64,000 nt of DNA. It comes from Actinoalloteichus_B caeruleus (GTDB lineage Bacteria > Actinomycetota > Actinomycetes > Mycobacteriales > Pseudonocardiaceae). The notes under the pieces were generated by a model. That model worked only from the letters and a program-made list of their open reading frames with translations. It did no database searches and was not told the DNA's origin. The DNA lies in the NCBI RefSeq assembly GCF_000718005.1, contig NZ_JODV01000014.1; one strand, given 5' to 3'. Position 1 is the stretch's first letter; each line of letters starts with the position of its first letter. Of this stretch, positions 8,248 through 17,216 are shown piece after piece. A program made the translations under genes and the position numbers.

Positions 8248-9783
8248 GTGCCCCAGGTCGCCAGAGCGTCCCTGCTGACCGTCCCGGCCCCACCACCGAG
8301 CCCGGAACCCTGGACGCGGTCCGATCCCGTGGCGGAGCTCCTCACCCACCTCACCGCCGTCCGCGAGGACGCCATCCCACCCGGCCGACCGCTGCCGGCC
8401 GGTGATCCGGCCGAAGTGCTCGACACCGTCGACCGGCTGCTCGGTCCGCCCCAGCTGCCCGGACGCGGCATCGGCGAGGCCGCCGCCCTGCGCCGGCTCG
8501 CGATCGCGCTGTCCGGGTTCGGGGTGGACCTCCGCCACCCCAGGACCGCCGCCCATCTCCAGGCACCGAGCCTGCCGATCGCGGCCGCCGCCGACGCCCT
8601 GGTGTCCCTGGCCAACCCCTCCGTCGACACCTACGACTCCGGCCCGTCCGGGGTGGCCGTGGAGCGCTGGGTGGTGCGCACCCTCGCCGGGCTCGCCGGC
8701 CTCGGCCCCGCCTCCGACGGGGTGCTCACCCCGGGCGGATCCCTGTCCAACCTGCTCGGCCTCCTGCTCGCCAGGGACACCGCCGCGGCCCGTCTGGGGA
8801 TCAACACCCGGCAGGACGGGCTCGCGGCCCTCCCCGGCCCGGTCGTGTTCTGCTCCGAGCTCGCCCACTTCTCCCTGCACCGCGCCTGCGCGGCACTCGG
8901 CCTCGGTGAGGCCGCGGTGCACCCGGTCCCGGTCGACCGCCACCGGCGGATGCGACCCGAGGCGCTCGTGCGCGAACTCCGCGACCTCCCCGGCCGGCGG
9001 ACCCCGGTCGCCGTCGTCGCCACCGCCGGCACCACGGACTTCGGGAGCGTCGACCCGCTGCCCGAACTCGCCGAGATCGCCGCCGACCACGACCTCTGGC
9101 TGCACGTCGACGCCGCCCACGGCTTCGGCACCCTCTTCTCCGAACGGCTCTCCCCCCTGCTGGCGGGCATCACCGGCGCCGACTCCATCACCGGCGACCT
9201 GCACAAGCTGGGCTGGCAGCCCGCCCCGGCCAGCGTCCTGCTCGTCGCCGACGGCGCCTCCTTCGCGCCGCTGTCCCGGGAGGTCGCCTACCTCAACCCC
9301 TCCGACGACGCCGCCGAGGGGTTCGGCGGCCTGCTGGGCCACACCCTCCAGACCACCCGGCGACCCGACGCGGTGAAGATCGCCACCTCCCTGCTCGCCT
9401 ACGGCCGGGCCCGACTCGGCGCGATGGTCGACCACTGCCACGACCTCGCCAACCACGCCCGGGGCCTGGTGGCCGCCGAACCCCGTCTCGAACTGCTGGC
9501 CGAGCCGACGATCAGCACCCTCCTCTTCCGCTACCTGCCCACTCCCGGCGTCGACGCCGACGCCGTCAACGCCGCGCTGCGCCGCGACCTGCTGCGGGAC
9601 GCGCGGGCACTGGTCGGGCGGAGCGCCGTCACGCTGCACGGGGCCGAGACCGCACCGCTCACCAGCCTCAAACTCACCCTGATCAACCCGGCCGCCGCCA
9701 CCGAGGACCTCGACGCGATCCTCGCCGCCGTGCTCGACGCCGGAGAACGGGCCGAGGCCGCCTGGAAGGAGCGCTACGCATGA
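8248..9783 (+). CDS. PLP-dependent amino-acid decarboxylase for siderophore (DesA/RhbB-like)
   Basis: Group II PLP decarboxylase of 511 residues that makes the diamine backbone of the siderophore: cadaverine from lysine (DesA) or, in relatives, diaminopropane from diaminobutyrate (RhbB/Ddc). Visible are HVDAAHGFGTLF (Asp to the PLP ring nitrogen) and the PLP-lysine site ITGDLHKLGWQPAPAS. GTG start with GGAGG 5 bases upstream; it is the first gene after the iron box. The stop overlaps the next start (ATGA). The substrate cannot be read from sequence; lysine is favoured because no diaminobutyrate-forming aminotransferase (rhbA) is present and the hydroxylase is of the lysine/diamine type. Confidence 0.85.
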   Translation: MPQVARASLLTVPAPPPSPEPWTRSDPVAELLTHLTAVREDAIPPGRPLPAGDPAEVLDTVDRLLGPPQLPGRGIGEAAALRRLAIALSGFGVDLRHPRTAAHLQAPSLPIAAAADALVSLANPSVDTYDSGPSGVAVERWVVRTLAGLAGLGPASDGVLTPGGSLSNLLGLLLARDTAAARLGINTRQDGLAALPGPVVFCSELAHFSLHRACAALGLGEAAVHPVPVDRHRRMRPEALVRELRDLPGRRTPVAVVATAGTTDFGSVDPLPELAEIAADHDLWLHVDAAHGFGTLFSERLSPLLAGITGADSITGDLHKLGWQPAPASVLLVADGASFAPLSREVAYLNPSDDAAEGFGGLLGHTLQTTRRPDAVKIATSLLAYGRARLGAMVDHCHDLANHARGLVAAEPRLELLAEPTISTLLFRYLPTPGVDADAVNAALRRDLLRDARALVGRSAVTLHGAETAPLTSLKLTLINPAAATEDLDAILAAVLDAGERAEAAWKERYA

Positions 9784-11606
9784 CCGAACAGCCCGCCGGC
9801 ACGGCCGTCGCCGACGATCACGCCCCCCGGCCATCGGAACCTCCCGGCCCCGACCCGCTGTGCGACCCGGACCCGGGCGTCGCGGCCGCGCACGCCCACC
9901 TGGAGGCCCTGCTGCGCTGCTGGGTGCGGGAGAAGGCGATCGCCGTACCGGCCACCGGGGAGTTGACCGTGCCGCTCCGGCGCGGCGGCCTCGTGCTGCG
10001 CGCCCCGGTGCTGCGCCGCTCACCCACCGAATGGCACCGCTTCGGGCCGGTCCGCCTCACCGGGACCTCCGGGGAGGACGCCGGCGAGGCCGACCCGGTC
10101 GTCGTCGCGGCCCTGCTCGCCGACGAGGCCGCCCGGGGCGAGGCCGGCCGGGACCCGGCCAGGGGCGGCGTCGACCCCGGCGAGGTGGCCGACCTCGTGG
10201 CCCGGACGGCCGACTCGGTCATCCGCGTCCGGGGGTTCATCCGCCACCACCGGGAGCGCCCGACCGACGAGCGGGACGGCTTCCTGGCGGCCGAGCAGTC
10301 CCTGGTGCTGGGGCACCTGCACCACCCGGCGGCCAAGAGCAGGGACGGACTGGCCGAGGAGGAGGCGGCGCGGTACTCGCCGGAACTGCGGGGCTCGTTC
10401 CAGCTCCACTGGTTCGCCGTCGACGCCGACCTCGTCTCCCAGGACGCGGTCACCGGCTCGCCCGCGCTCGGCGGCCGCGACACCGCCGCGCTGCTCGCCG
10501 AGATCTCCGGCCTGGACACGCCCCCCGGCCGGGTGCTCGTCCCCGCCCACCCGTGGCAGGCCGCCGTCGCGGTGCGCCGGCCACGGCTGGAGGCGATGGT
10601 GCGGGCGGGCCGCCTCGTGCCGCTCGGCGCCGCCGGCCGGCCGTGGTGGCCCACGTCGAGCGTGCGGACCCTCTACCAGCCCGGCTCCCCCGTCATGCTG
10701 AAACTCTCGCTCGGGCTGCGGCTGACCAACTCACGACGCGAGTCGACCCGCACGGAACTCCGGCGGGGACTGGAGGTCCACCGACTGCTCGACGCGGGCC
10801 ACGGCGAGGCCACCGAGCGAGCCCACCCGCGCTTCCGGATCATCCGGGACCCGGGCTGGCTGGCCATCGACGACCCAGGCCGACCGGGAGGCCCGGAGGT
10901 CACCGGCCTCGACGTCGCCGTGCGCGAGTCCCCGGAGGACATCGCCGAACACCGCTGCCTGGCCGGTCTGGTGGCTCCCCGACCGGGTTGCGGGCCCAGC
11001 CTGCTCGGCGGGCTGCTCGCCGGTCGCGGCCCGGCCGCGGCCCGGCGCTGGGTGGTCGACTACACCGACCGGGTGCTCGTGCCCATGCTGCACCTCTACG
11101 CCGCGACCGGTATCGGGTTGGAGGCGCACCAGCAGAACACCCTCGTCCGCCTCGACGGCGCCGGGGACGTCGTGGGCGGGGCCTTCCGCGACAACCAGGG
11201 TTACTACCTGGCGGCGTCCCGGCTGCCCTCGGTGCTGGCCCGCACCGGGAGCGAGGAGTCCACCCTCGCCGTCGTCGACGACCGCCTCGTCGACGACCGC
11301 CTGTCCTACTACCTGCTCCGCAACCAGGCGCTGGCCGTCGTCGGCTGCCTCGGGGAGGAAGGGCTGCTCCCCGAGGAGACGGGCCTGGTCCTGCTCGCCG
11401 ACCGGCTGCGCGCCGCGCTGCCCGACCTGGCCGCCGCCGGGCCGGACGGCGACCGGCTGGCCCGGCGCTGGCTGGACACCGTCACCCTCCCCTGCAAGGC
11501 CAACCTGCTGACCCGGCTCCACGGCATCGACGAGGTCCTCGCCCCACTGGACGCCCAGTCGGTGTACCTGCCGGCCCCCAACCCGCTGACAGGAGCCACC
11601 CCGTGA
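9780..11606 (+). CDS. NIS siderophore synthetase, IucA/RhbC-like (type A)
   Basis: 608 residues of the IucA/IucC family, which use ATP to adenylate a carboxylate (classically citrate) and join it to an amine or hydroxylamine. Around residues 178-190 it has LGHLHHPAAKSRDG, the H-P-x-x-K-S-R-x-G signature of the citrate-using IucA/AlcA/RhbC branch, followed by RYSPELRGSF. Later come PAHPWQAAVAV and the ATP/metal segment EAHQQNTLVRL. The C-terminal FhuF-like region is present (to residue 600). Overlaps both neighbours (ATGA, GTGA), so it is tightly coupled. Class is clear; acyl and amine substrates are inferred. Confidence 0.87.
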   Translation: MTEQPAGTAVADDHAPRPSEPPGPDPLCDPDPGVAAAHAHLEALLRCWVREKAIAVPATGELTVPLRRGGLVLRAPVLRRSPTEWHRFGPVRLTGTSGEDAGEADPVVVAALLADEAARGEAGRDPARGGVDPGEVADLVARTADSVIRVRGFIRHHRERPTDERDGFLAAEQSLVLGHLHHPAAKSRDGLAEEEAARYSPELRGSFQLHWFAVDADLVSQDAVTGSPALGGRDTAALLAEISGLDTPPGRVLVPAHPWQAAVAVRRPRLEAMVRAGRLVPLGAAGRPWWPTSSVRTLYQPGSPVMLKLSLGLRLTNSRRESTRTELRRGLEVHRLLDAGHGEATERAHPRFRIIRDPGWLAIDDPGRPGGPEVTGLDVAVRESPEDIAEHRCLAGLVAPRPGCGPSLLGGLLAGRGPAAARRWVVDYTDRVLVPMLHLYAATGIGLEAHQQNTLVRLDGAGDVVGGAFRDNQGYYLAASRLPSVLARTGSEESTLAVVDDRLVDDRLSYYLLRNQALAVVGCLGEEGLLPEETGLVLLADRLRAALPDLAAAGPDGDRLARRWLDTVTLPCKANLLTRLHGIDEVLAPLDAQSVYLPAPNPLTGATP

Positions 11607-12235
11607 GCAGTCCTCCCACCAGCCCGGCCCCCTCCGACACCTCCGTCCCGGACCGCACCGAGGTGCCGGCTCCCCCGGTCCCGGAGCTCGCCGGGCGCTG
11701 GCGACTGCGGGCGATGGCGTCCCCCGGCTCGGGTGCCCGCGCCGCCGAGGACCTCGACCTCGTCTACCAGTGGATGCGCACGCCGCACGTCGCCGCGTTC
11801 TGGGCGCAGGCCTGGACCCGTCACCGCTGGGAACAGGAGATCGACGACCAACTCGCCGGTGCCCACTCGCGGCCGGTCCTGGCCCTCCGGGACGGCGTCC
11901 CCCTGGGGTACCTGGAGATCTACCGGGTGTGCCGCAACCGCCTGGCCGCCCATTACCCGTTCCTTCCCCATGACGTCGGGGTCCACCTGGCGATCGGGGA
12001 CCGCGCCCAGCTCGGCCAGGGCCTCGGCCGCGAGCTGCTCGTCGCGCTCGCCACCGCGGTGCTGGCGGAGGAACCGGCCTGCCGCCGGGTGGTGGCCGAA
12101 CCGGCCGTCGCGAACGTCGGATCGGTCCGGTGCTTCCTGGCCGCCGGGTTCCGCCACCTCGGTGAGATCACGCTGCCCGACAAACTCGCCGCCCTCATGG
12201 TGCGTCCCCGTTCCGAAGGAGACCTCCCCACGTGA
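11603..12235 (+). CDS. Siderophore N-acyltransferase (IucB/DesC/RhbD-like GNAT)
   Basis: 210 residues; transfers an acyl group (acetyl or succinyl) from CoA to the N-hydroxy-diamine, completing the hydroxamate. The first 30 residues are Pro/Ser-rich and probably disordered. Then comes DLDLVYQWMRTPHVAAFWAQ, typical of the IucB/MbtK subfamily, and the acetyl-CoA loop VHLAIGDRAQLGQGLGRELL at about 130-150. GTG at 11603 overlaps the preceding stop (GTGA); its own stop overlaps the hydroxylase start the same way. The acyl donor (acetyl versus succinyl) is not decidable here. Confidence 0.85.
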   Translation: MSSPPTSPAPSDTSVPDRTEVPAPPVPELAGRWRLRAMASPGSGARAAEDLDLVYQWMRTPHVAAFWAQAWTRHRWEQEIDDQLAGAHSRPVLALRDGVPLGYLEIYRVCRNRLAAHYPFLPHDVGVHLAIGDRAQLGQGLGRELLVALATAVLAEEPACRRVVAEPAVANVGSVRCFLAAGFRHLGEITLPDKLAALMVRPRSEGDLPT

Positions 12236-13575
12236 GCACGTCCCCACCCCGGTCCACCGCTCCGCTGCCGGCCAGCACCGACCTGCTGGCGGTGGGGTGT
12301 GGTCCGTTCAACCTCGGACTCGCCGCCCTCGCGTCCACGGTGCACGACCTCGACCTGGTCGTCTGCGAGGAGCACGACGAACTCAGCTGGCACCCGGGGC
12401 TGATGTTCGACGACGCGCTGCTCCAGGTCAGCTTCCTCGCGGACCTGGTGACCCTCGTCGACCCCGGGCACCCGTTGTCCTTCCTCCACTACCTCCGGGA
12501 CCGGGGCCGGCTGTACCGCTTCTACGTGCGGGAACGCTTCCACCCGACCAGGCTGGAGTACCAGGACTACCTCCGCTGGGCCGCGGACCGGTTACCTGCC
12601 GTCCGGTTCGGGCACCGGGTGGAGACCGTGACCTGGGACGGCCGTTCCGGCCGCTTCGCCGTCGACGTCCGGGACACCTCGGGAACCACCACCACGGTGC
12701 TGGCCCGGGACCTGGTCCTCGGGATCGGCACCGAACCCTCGATCCCCCCGGCACTCGCCGGACTCCCCGCCGAACGCCTGGTGCACAGCGGGGACTACCT
12801 GCGCCGCGCCACCGCCGTCGACCAGGCGGGCAGGGTCACCGTGGTGGGCTCCGGGCAGTCCGGAGCGGAGGTCACGCTCGACCTGCTGCGCAGGGCAACC
12901 GAGGCCCCGGCGGTGAGCTGGCTGACCAGGACACCCGTGTTCGCCCCGCTCGACTACAGCAAGCTCGTGCTCGAGATGACCACACCCGACTACGTCCGCT
13001 ACTTCCACGGCCTGGACGGCGCGGTGCGGGACACCCTCGTCGCCGAGCAGTGGCGGCACTACAAGGGCATCTCGGAATCCACCCTGGAGGAGCTGCACGA
13101 CGCGCTCTACCGGCGGCAGCTGCGCCCGGGATCCGCCGACGTGGAACTCCGTGCCGGCGTCGCCGTGCTCGGAGCCGAGGAGGACCCGTCCGGGGGTGTC
13201 GTCCTGACCTGCCACCACGCCGACACCGGCCGGGAGTTCCGGCACCGGACGGACCTGGTCGTCGCGGCGACGGGCTACCGGCACCGCCCCCCGAGCCTCC
13301 TCGACCCGCTGACGCCGGCGATCCGCACCGACCACGCGGACCGGCCGGTGGTGCGGCTCGACCACTCCGTCGAGCTCGCCCCCCACGTCACCGGGCGGGT
13401 GTTCGTCTCCAACGCCGACCTGCACAGCCACGGGGTGGCCGCGCCCGACCTGGGCATCGGTGCGGTGCGCAACGCGACCATCCTCAACGCCGTCACCGGC
13501 CGGGAGTGCTACCCCCCGCCCCGCGACACCGCGTTCACCCGTTTCGCCCCACCGACGCTCGACGGAGGTGCCTGA
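12232..13575 (+). CDS. FAD-dependent lysine/diamine N-hydroxylase (IucD/DesB/RhbE-like)
   Basis: 447 residues, full length for the family; hydroxylates the terminal amine of lysine or cadaverine with NADPH and O2. Motifs in order: FAD site GCGPFNLGLAAL at about 22-33, NADPH site VVGSGQSGAEVTLD near 205, and the ATGY fingerprint DLVVAATGYRHRP near 345. WHPGLMFDDALLQVSFLADL is typical of the IucD group. GTGA overlap with the acyltransferase and 1 base before the next start. Together with the decarboxylase and acyltransferase it makes N-acyl-N-hydroxy diamine units. Confidence 0.92.
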   Translation: MSTSPPRSTAPLPASTDLLAVGCGPFNLGLAALASTVHDLDLVVCEEHDELSWHPGLMFDDALLQVSFLADLVTLVDPGHPLSFLHYLRDRGRLYRFYVRERFHPTRLEYQDYLRWAADRLPAVRFGHRVETVTWDGRSGRFAVDVRDTSGTTTTVLARDLVLGIGTEPSIPPALAGLPAERLVHSGDYLRRATAVDQAGRVTVVGSGQSGAEVTLDLLRRATEAPAVSWLTRTPVFAPLDYSKLVLEMTTPDYVRYFHGLDGAVRDTLVAEQWRHYKGISESTLEELHDALYRRQLRPGSADVELRAGVAVLGAEEDPSGGVVLTCHHADTGREFRHRTDLVVAATGYRHRPPSLLDPLTPAIRTDHADRPVVRLDHSVELAPHVTGRVFVSNADLHSHGVAAPDLGIGAVRNATILNAVTGRECYPPPRDTAFTRFAPPTLDGGA

Positions 13576-13576
13576 G

Positions 13577-15625
13577 GTGGCACGACGCACGACGGAGGGG
13601 ACCACCGCCGGCTCGGCCCGGCCCGCCCCGGCCGCAGACCCGGCCGAACCCGGTTCGGGTTCCGCCGGGCGCTCCACCCCGAGCGCCCGGGGAACGCGGA
13701 CAGCGGACCGCGACGCGCCGTCGCCCCCCGGGGGCGCCGAGGCCACGTCGAGCGCCGCCCCGGAGGACGCCACACGGAGGGACGGCCCTCCCGTGCCCCG
13801 GGACGACCGGCACCCGTCCCCACCGACCCGCACCGCCCTCCGCGCGGCGGCCTGGTCCAGGGCTTCCCGGGCCCTGCTGGCCAAGCTCATCGGGGAACTG
13901 TCCTTCGAGGACCTCCTCCGCCCCGCCCGCCAGGAGGACGGCGACCACCTCCTGGAGCTGCCCACCGCCACCTACCTCTTCTCCGCCGACCGCACCGACT
14001 TCGGCGGGTGGTCGGTCTGCCCCGGGAGCATCCGCCGCCGGGCCACCGGCCTGCTCGGTGACCGGCTCACCCAACCGGCCGAGGACGTCCAGCAGTTCCT
14101 GCTCGACGTGGCCCCCGTGATCGGGATGCCGCCGGCCACCCTGGCGAACTACCTGTCGGAGCTGACCGCGACGCTCACCGCCGACGTGGAGCTGGCGACG
14201 ACGGCGCTGCCCGCGAGGACACTCGCCACCCTCGGCCACGCCGAAGTGGAGGGCCACCTCACCGGACACCCCTGGCTGGTGGCGAACAAGGGCCGGGTCG
14301 GATTCGCGGCCTCGGACCTGGCCGCCTACGCACCGGAGGCCAGGACCCCGCTGCGGCTGCCGTGGCTGGCCGTCCAGCGGGGGCTCGCCGAGTTCCGCGG
14401 CACCCCCGACCTCTCCGAGGACGGCGTGGTGGCCAGCGAACTCGACCAGGACACCCGCGAACGGTTCGCCTCCGTACTCCGCGACGCCGGCCTCGTCCCC
14501 GGCACCCACGTGTGGTTCCCGGTCCACCCCTGGCAGCTCGACCACGTGGTGCGCACCCTGTGGGCGCCGGAGCTGGCCACCGGGCGGATCGTCGAACTGG
14601 GCACGGCCCCCGACCGGTACCTGCCCACCCAGTCGATCCGGACCATGTCCAACGTGGACAGGCCGGACCGGCTCCAGGTGAAGCTGCCGCTGCGCATCCT
14701 GAACACCGCCGTCTGGCGGGGCATCCCGCCGCACTGCACCGTCGCCGCGCCCTCGGTGACGCGGTGGCTGCGGGGCCTCTGGGCCGCCGACGAGCGGTTC
14801 GCCGGCTGGGGGGCCACCCTCCTGGGCGAGGTGGCGTCGGTGACGGTGCGGCACCCACGGCTGAGCGCGGCCGGCGAGGTCCCCTACACCTGGTTGGAGA
14901 CGCTGGGCTGCGTGTGGCGGGAACCCGTGGACCCGCTGCTCGGCCCCGACCAGGGCTGCTGGCCCCTCGCCGCCGTCCTGCACGTCGACCCGCACGGCGG
15001 CGACCTGGTGGGTGCCTACCTGGAGGCCGGTGACCACGACGTGGACGCCTGGGTGGCCGCGTTGCTGCGCGTGCTGCTGCGCCCGCTGCTCCACCTGCTC
15101 TACCGCTACGGGATCACCGTGAACCCCCACGGGGAGAACGTGCTGATCACCACCGACGCGCGGGGGCTCCCGACCGGGGCGGTGCTCAAGGACCTCATCG
15201 ACGACGTGAACGTGTCCCTCGACGCGGTCCCCGAGCGCGGCCCCGAACCCGATTCCCACGACAGGGTGCTCCCCAGGAAGCCGTGGCCCGTGCTGCGCCA
15301 GTACCTGGTGGACGCGCTGCTGGTCGGCGTCCTCCGCCCCCTGGCGGTCCTGTTGGAGGAGCGGCACGGCCTGGCGCGCCCCCGGCTGTGGGGGCGGGTG
15401 CGCGGCGAGATCGACGCCTACCGGCGGCGGTTCCCGGAACTCGCCGACCGGATCGAGGCCGGGTCCCTGACGGTGCCGGAGTTCCCCCGGTACCCGCTCA
15501 ACGGCGACCGCCTCGTCCAGACCGGGTACGCCGAACTCCCCTACCGGCACGCCATCCGCCCGAGGGGGGCCGTTCCCAGTCCGCTGCGCGACGTGCCGCC
15601 GCTCCCACCCCCCGACGGCTGGTGA
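13577..15625 (+). CDS. NIS siderophore synthetase, DesD/IucC-like (type C)
   Basis: 682 residues; the second IucA/IucC-family synthetase of the operon and probably the last condensing or macrocyclising step. At about 230-243 it reads GHPWLVANKGRVGF followed by LAAYAPEA, the pattern of DesD/PubC/IucC-type enzymes rather than of the first synthetase. Later PVHPWQLDHVV and NPHGENVLIT supply the ATP-site histidine and asparagine. GTG at 13577 has GGAGG 8 bases upstream (13564-13568). Unusually, the first 85 or so residues are Ala/Pro/Arg/Ser-rich and look disordered; the enzyme fold begins around ALLAKLIGELSFEDLL. A hairpin follows the stop. Confidence 0.87.
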   Translation: MARRTTEGTTAGSARPAPAADPAEPGSGSAGRSTPSARGTRTADRDAPSPPGGAEATSSAAPEDATRRDGPPVPRDDRHPSPPTRTALRAAAWSRASRALLAKLIGELSFEDLLRPARQEDGDHLLELPTATYLFSADRTDFGGWSVCPGSIRRRATGLLGDRLTQPAEDVQQFLLDVAPVIGMPPATLANYLSELTATLTADVELATTALPARTLATLGHAEVEGHLTGHPWLVANKGRVGFAASDLAAYAPEARTPLRLPWLAVQRGLAEFRGTPDLSEDGVVASELDQDTRERFASVLRDAGLVPGTHVWFPVHPWQLDHVVRTLWAPELATGRIVELGTAPDRYLPTQSIRTMSNVDRPDRLQVKLPLRILNTAVWRGIPPHCTVAAPSVTRWLRGLWAADERFAGWGATLLGEVASVTVRHPRLSAAGEVPYTWLETLGCVWREPVDPLLGPDQGCWPLAAVLHVDPHGGDLVGAYLEAGDHDVDAWVAALLRVLLRPLLHLLYRYGITVNPHGENVLITTDARGLPTGAVLKDLIDDVNVSLDAVPERGPEPDSHDRVLPRKPWPVLRQYLVDALLVGVLRPLAVLLEERHGLARPRLWGRVRGEIDAYRRRFPELADRIEAGSLTVPEFPRYPLNGDRLVQTGYAELPYRHAIRPRGAVPSPLRDVPPLPPPDGW

Positions 15626-15688
15626 CTCGTGGGGGCGCGCCCGGGCCGGCCGGTGGGGCCGCTGGGCCCAGCGCTCCCCGGGCACGCC

Positions 15689-15727
15689 GACGCCCACCGG
15701 GCGGCGACTGTCGACCCGGTGGGCGTC
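15689..15727. terminator. Bidirectional hairpin between siderophore operon and sunset gene
   Basis: A perfect 13-base inverted repeat (GACGCCCACCGGG at 15689-15701 and its complement at 15715-15727) with a 13-base loop, between two convergent stops. There is no U-tract, as is usual in GC-rich actinobacteria. It can serve both strands. Confidence 0.8.
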
Positions 15728-15737
15728 CTCGCGGCGC

Positions 15738-16586
15738 TCAGGCCGAGGTGGTCACCCGCCGCCTGGCGCGCCAGGCGGCGAAGCCGGCCCGCTCGGCGTC
15801 GTCGGCCGACCGGAACCAGATGTCCGCCTTGGTGCGGCGGTAGTAGGGCGAGTCCTCGGTGTGGTAGGTCATGGACCGCTTCTTGGCCTTCACCGGGTAG
15901 CCCTCCGGGTGGCCGGTGGCATCGGCCTCCGCGAGCACCGAGTTCGGGTACGGGCCCGTCGAGGGCGTGTCCTCGCGTTCCGGGGTCGCCAGTTCCGTGC
16001 CGGCCGGGCCGTCCTCCTCCACGGGCGCGTGCGCCCGGCTCCCGTTGGTCGCGGCCCGGCCGTTCAGGTCGGGGTCGGTCCGGGCGCTGGGCACCGACGT
16101 CGCGCCGCTGGCGGCCTCCGGTGCGCCGGCTCGGTCGCCCGCACCGGCCACGGCGGCGGCTCCGGCCCGCCGGTCGGATGTGCCCGGGGCACCGTTCGCG
16201 GACCCCACGGGCTCCTCCTCGGCCCGGTCGGCTGACGTCTCCTCCTGGTCTGCGACGACGATCACGGAGACGGGTACGTCCCGCAGCGCCTCCGCGTCCC
16301 GCTTCTCCCGCTCCGACACGTCCTCCGACCCGTCCTCCGGCTCCTCCAGCCCGTCGGCGGCCGGCCGGTCGGAGCCCGCCACGGGGGCGGCGTCCCGCTC
16401 GCCCTCGGAGAGCAGGTGGTCGAGAGGCGCCTGGTCCGTCGCCGAGGTGTTCTCGGCGTCGCCGGCCGCCGCCGCCCCGCTCGCCCGCCTCCGCATCGGG
16501 CGGAGCACGAGCAGCGTGACCGCGACCACCCCGAGCGCGAAAGAAACCAGGCACCACAGGAATATCTGGCTGAACAGCCAGCCCAT
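15738..16586 (-). CDS. Membrane protein with C-terminal sunset domain (ArfC-like)
   Basis: 282 residues: an N-terminal transmembrane helix (WLFSQIFLWCLVSFALGVVA, residues 3-22), a long acidic, Ala/Glu/Ser-rich linker of about 190 residues that is likely disordered, and a compact C-terminal domain beginning YPVKAKKRSMTYHTEDSPYY and ending with WFRSADDAERAGFAAW. That ending is the sunset domain found on ArfC-type channel accessory proteins and other actinobacterial envelope proteins; its role is unknown. ATG at 16586 with GGAGGGA 8 bases upstream; the longer open frame lacks such a site. Monocistronic, ending at the shared hairpin. Confidence 0.75.
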   Translation of the reverse strand: MGWLFSQIFLWCLVSFALGVVAVTLLVLRPMRRRASGAAAAGDAENTSATDQAPLDHLLSEGERDAAPVAGSDRPAADGLEEPEDGSEDVSEREKRDAEALRDVPVSVIVVADQEETSADRAEEEPVGSANGAPGTSDRRAGAAAVAGAGDRAGAPEAASGATSVPSARTDPDLNGRAATNGSRAHAPVEEDGPAGTELATPEREDTPSTGPYPNSVLAEADATGHPEGYPVKAKKRSMTYHTEDSPYYRRTKADIWFRSADDAERAGFAAWRARRRVTTSA

Positions 16587-17216
16587 ACGCGTTTCCCTCC
16601 CTTGAGCACGATCACACCCGATCACCGGAAAGGTCCGCGCGATTCCCGACCGTGCCGATTCCCGGCCGGACCACCGCGGGCTTCTCGGCTGTGGCGTGTC
16701 CTCTGGTTTCCACTGGTGGCCACGAACCACCGTTGGCGGCTGTCGTGCGCCGGGCCACCGTCAGCCCGCCCGGTCCGGTGGTCACCGTGTCGCCGCTGAC
16801 CACCGCGACCTCGGGTCGTCCCGTCCGCTCGGGGACTACCCGCACTGGTCGGGCCGACGCACGGCTTGATCGCCAGCAGGTACTTCATACTTGACTGGCA
16901 GCGCCCATGCCAGCGCCAAGACCACAAGGTGTGAGTCCTCCGCCGAATTTCACCAATTCGAGCAAGGAGTTCCGCACTCCCGGTCAGAATTCTCCCCGCC
17001 GCATCCCGTACTTCTCACGAACAAGCGACAAGTCCGGTGGCAGCACTCGACATTCTCCGGATCGTGTCACACGCGGTGATCAACAACGGACACGCCCGGG
17101 TCGCCGGCCATGCGGACCAGCGACGGCCCGCGACACACCGCGCGGCCGGCCGCACTCGCCGGCCACCTCCGGAGCCCCGCACCCCCGGGGCCGCGCCCGC
17201 GACGACACGCACCGGT
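16587..17216. other. Long intergenic stretch, no gene supported
   Basis: About 630 bases upstream of the sunset-domain gene and downstream of rarA, less GC-rich than the flanks. It holds two small dyads: CTGGCA-N7-TGCCAG at 16895-16913, with a -35-like TTGACT at 16891, and the perfect dyad GAATT-N5-AATTC at 16945-16959. Short open frames exist in several phases but none has a ribosome site plus coding character. Confidence 0.5.

Noticed and set aside
16622..16927. Minus-strand frame containing MKYLLAIKP, recalling YCII-type starts
   Set aside because: Similarity ends after about ten residues, the rest is low-complexity, and no ribosome site is present.
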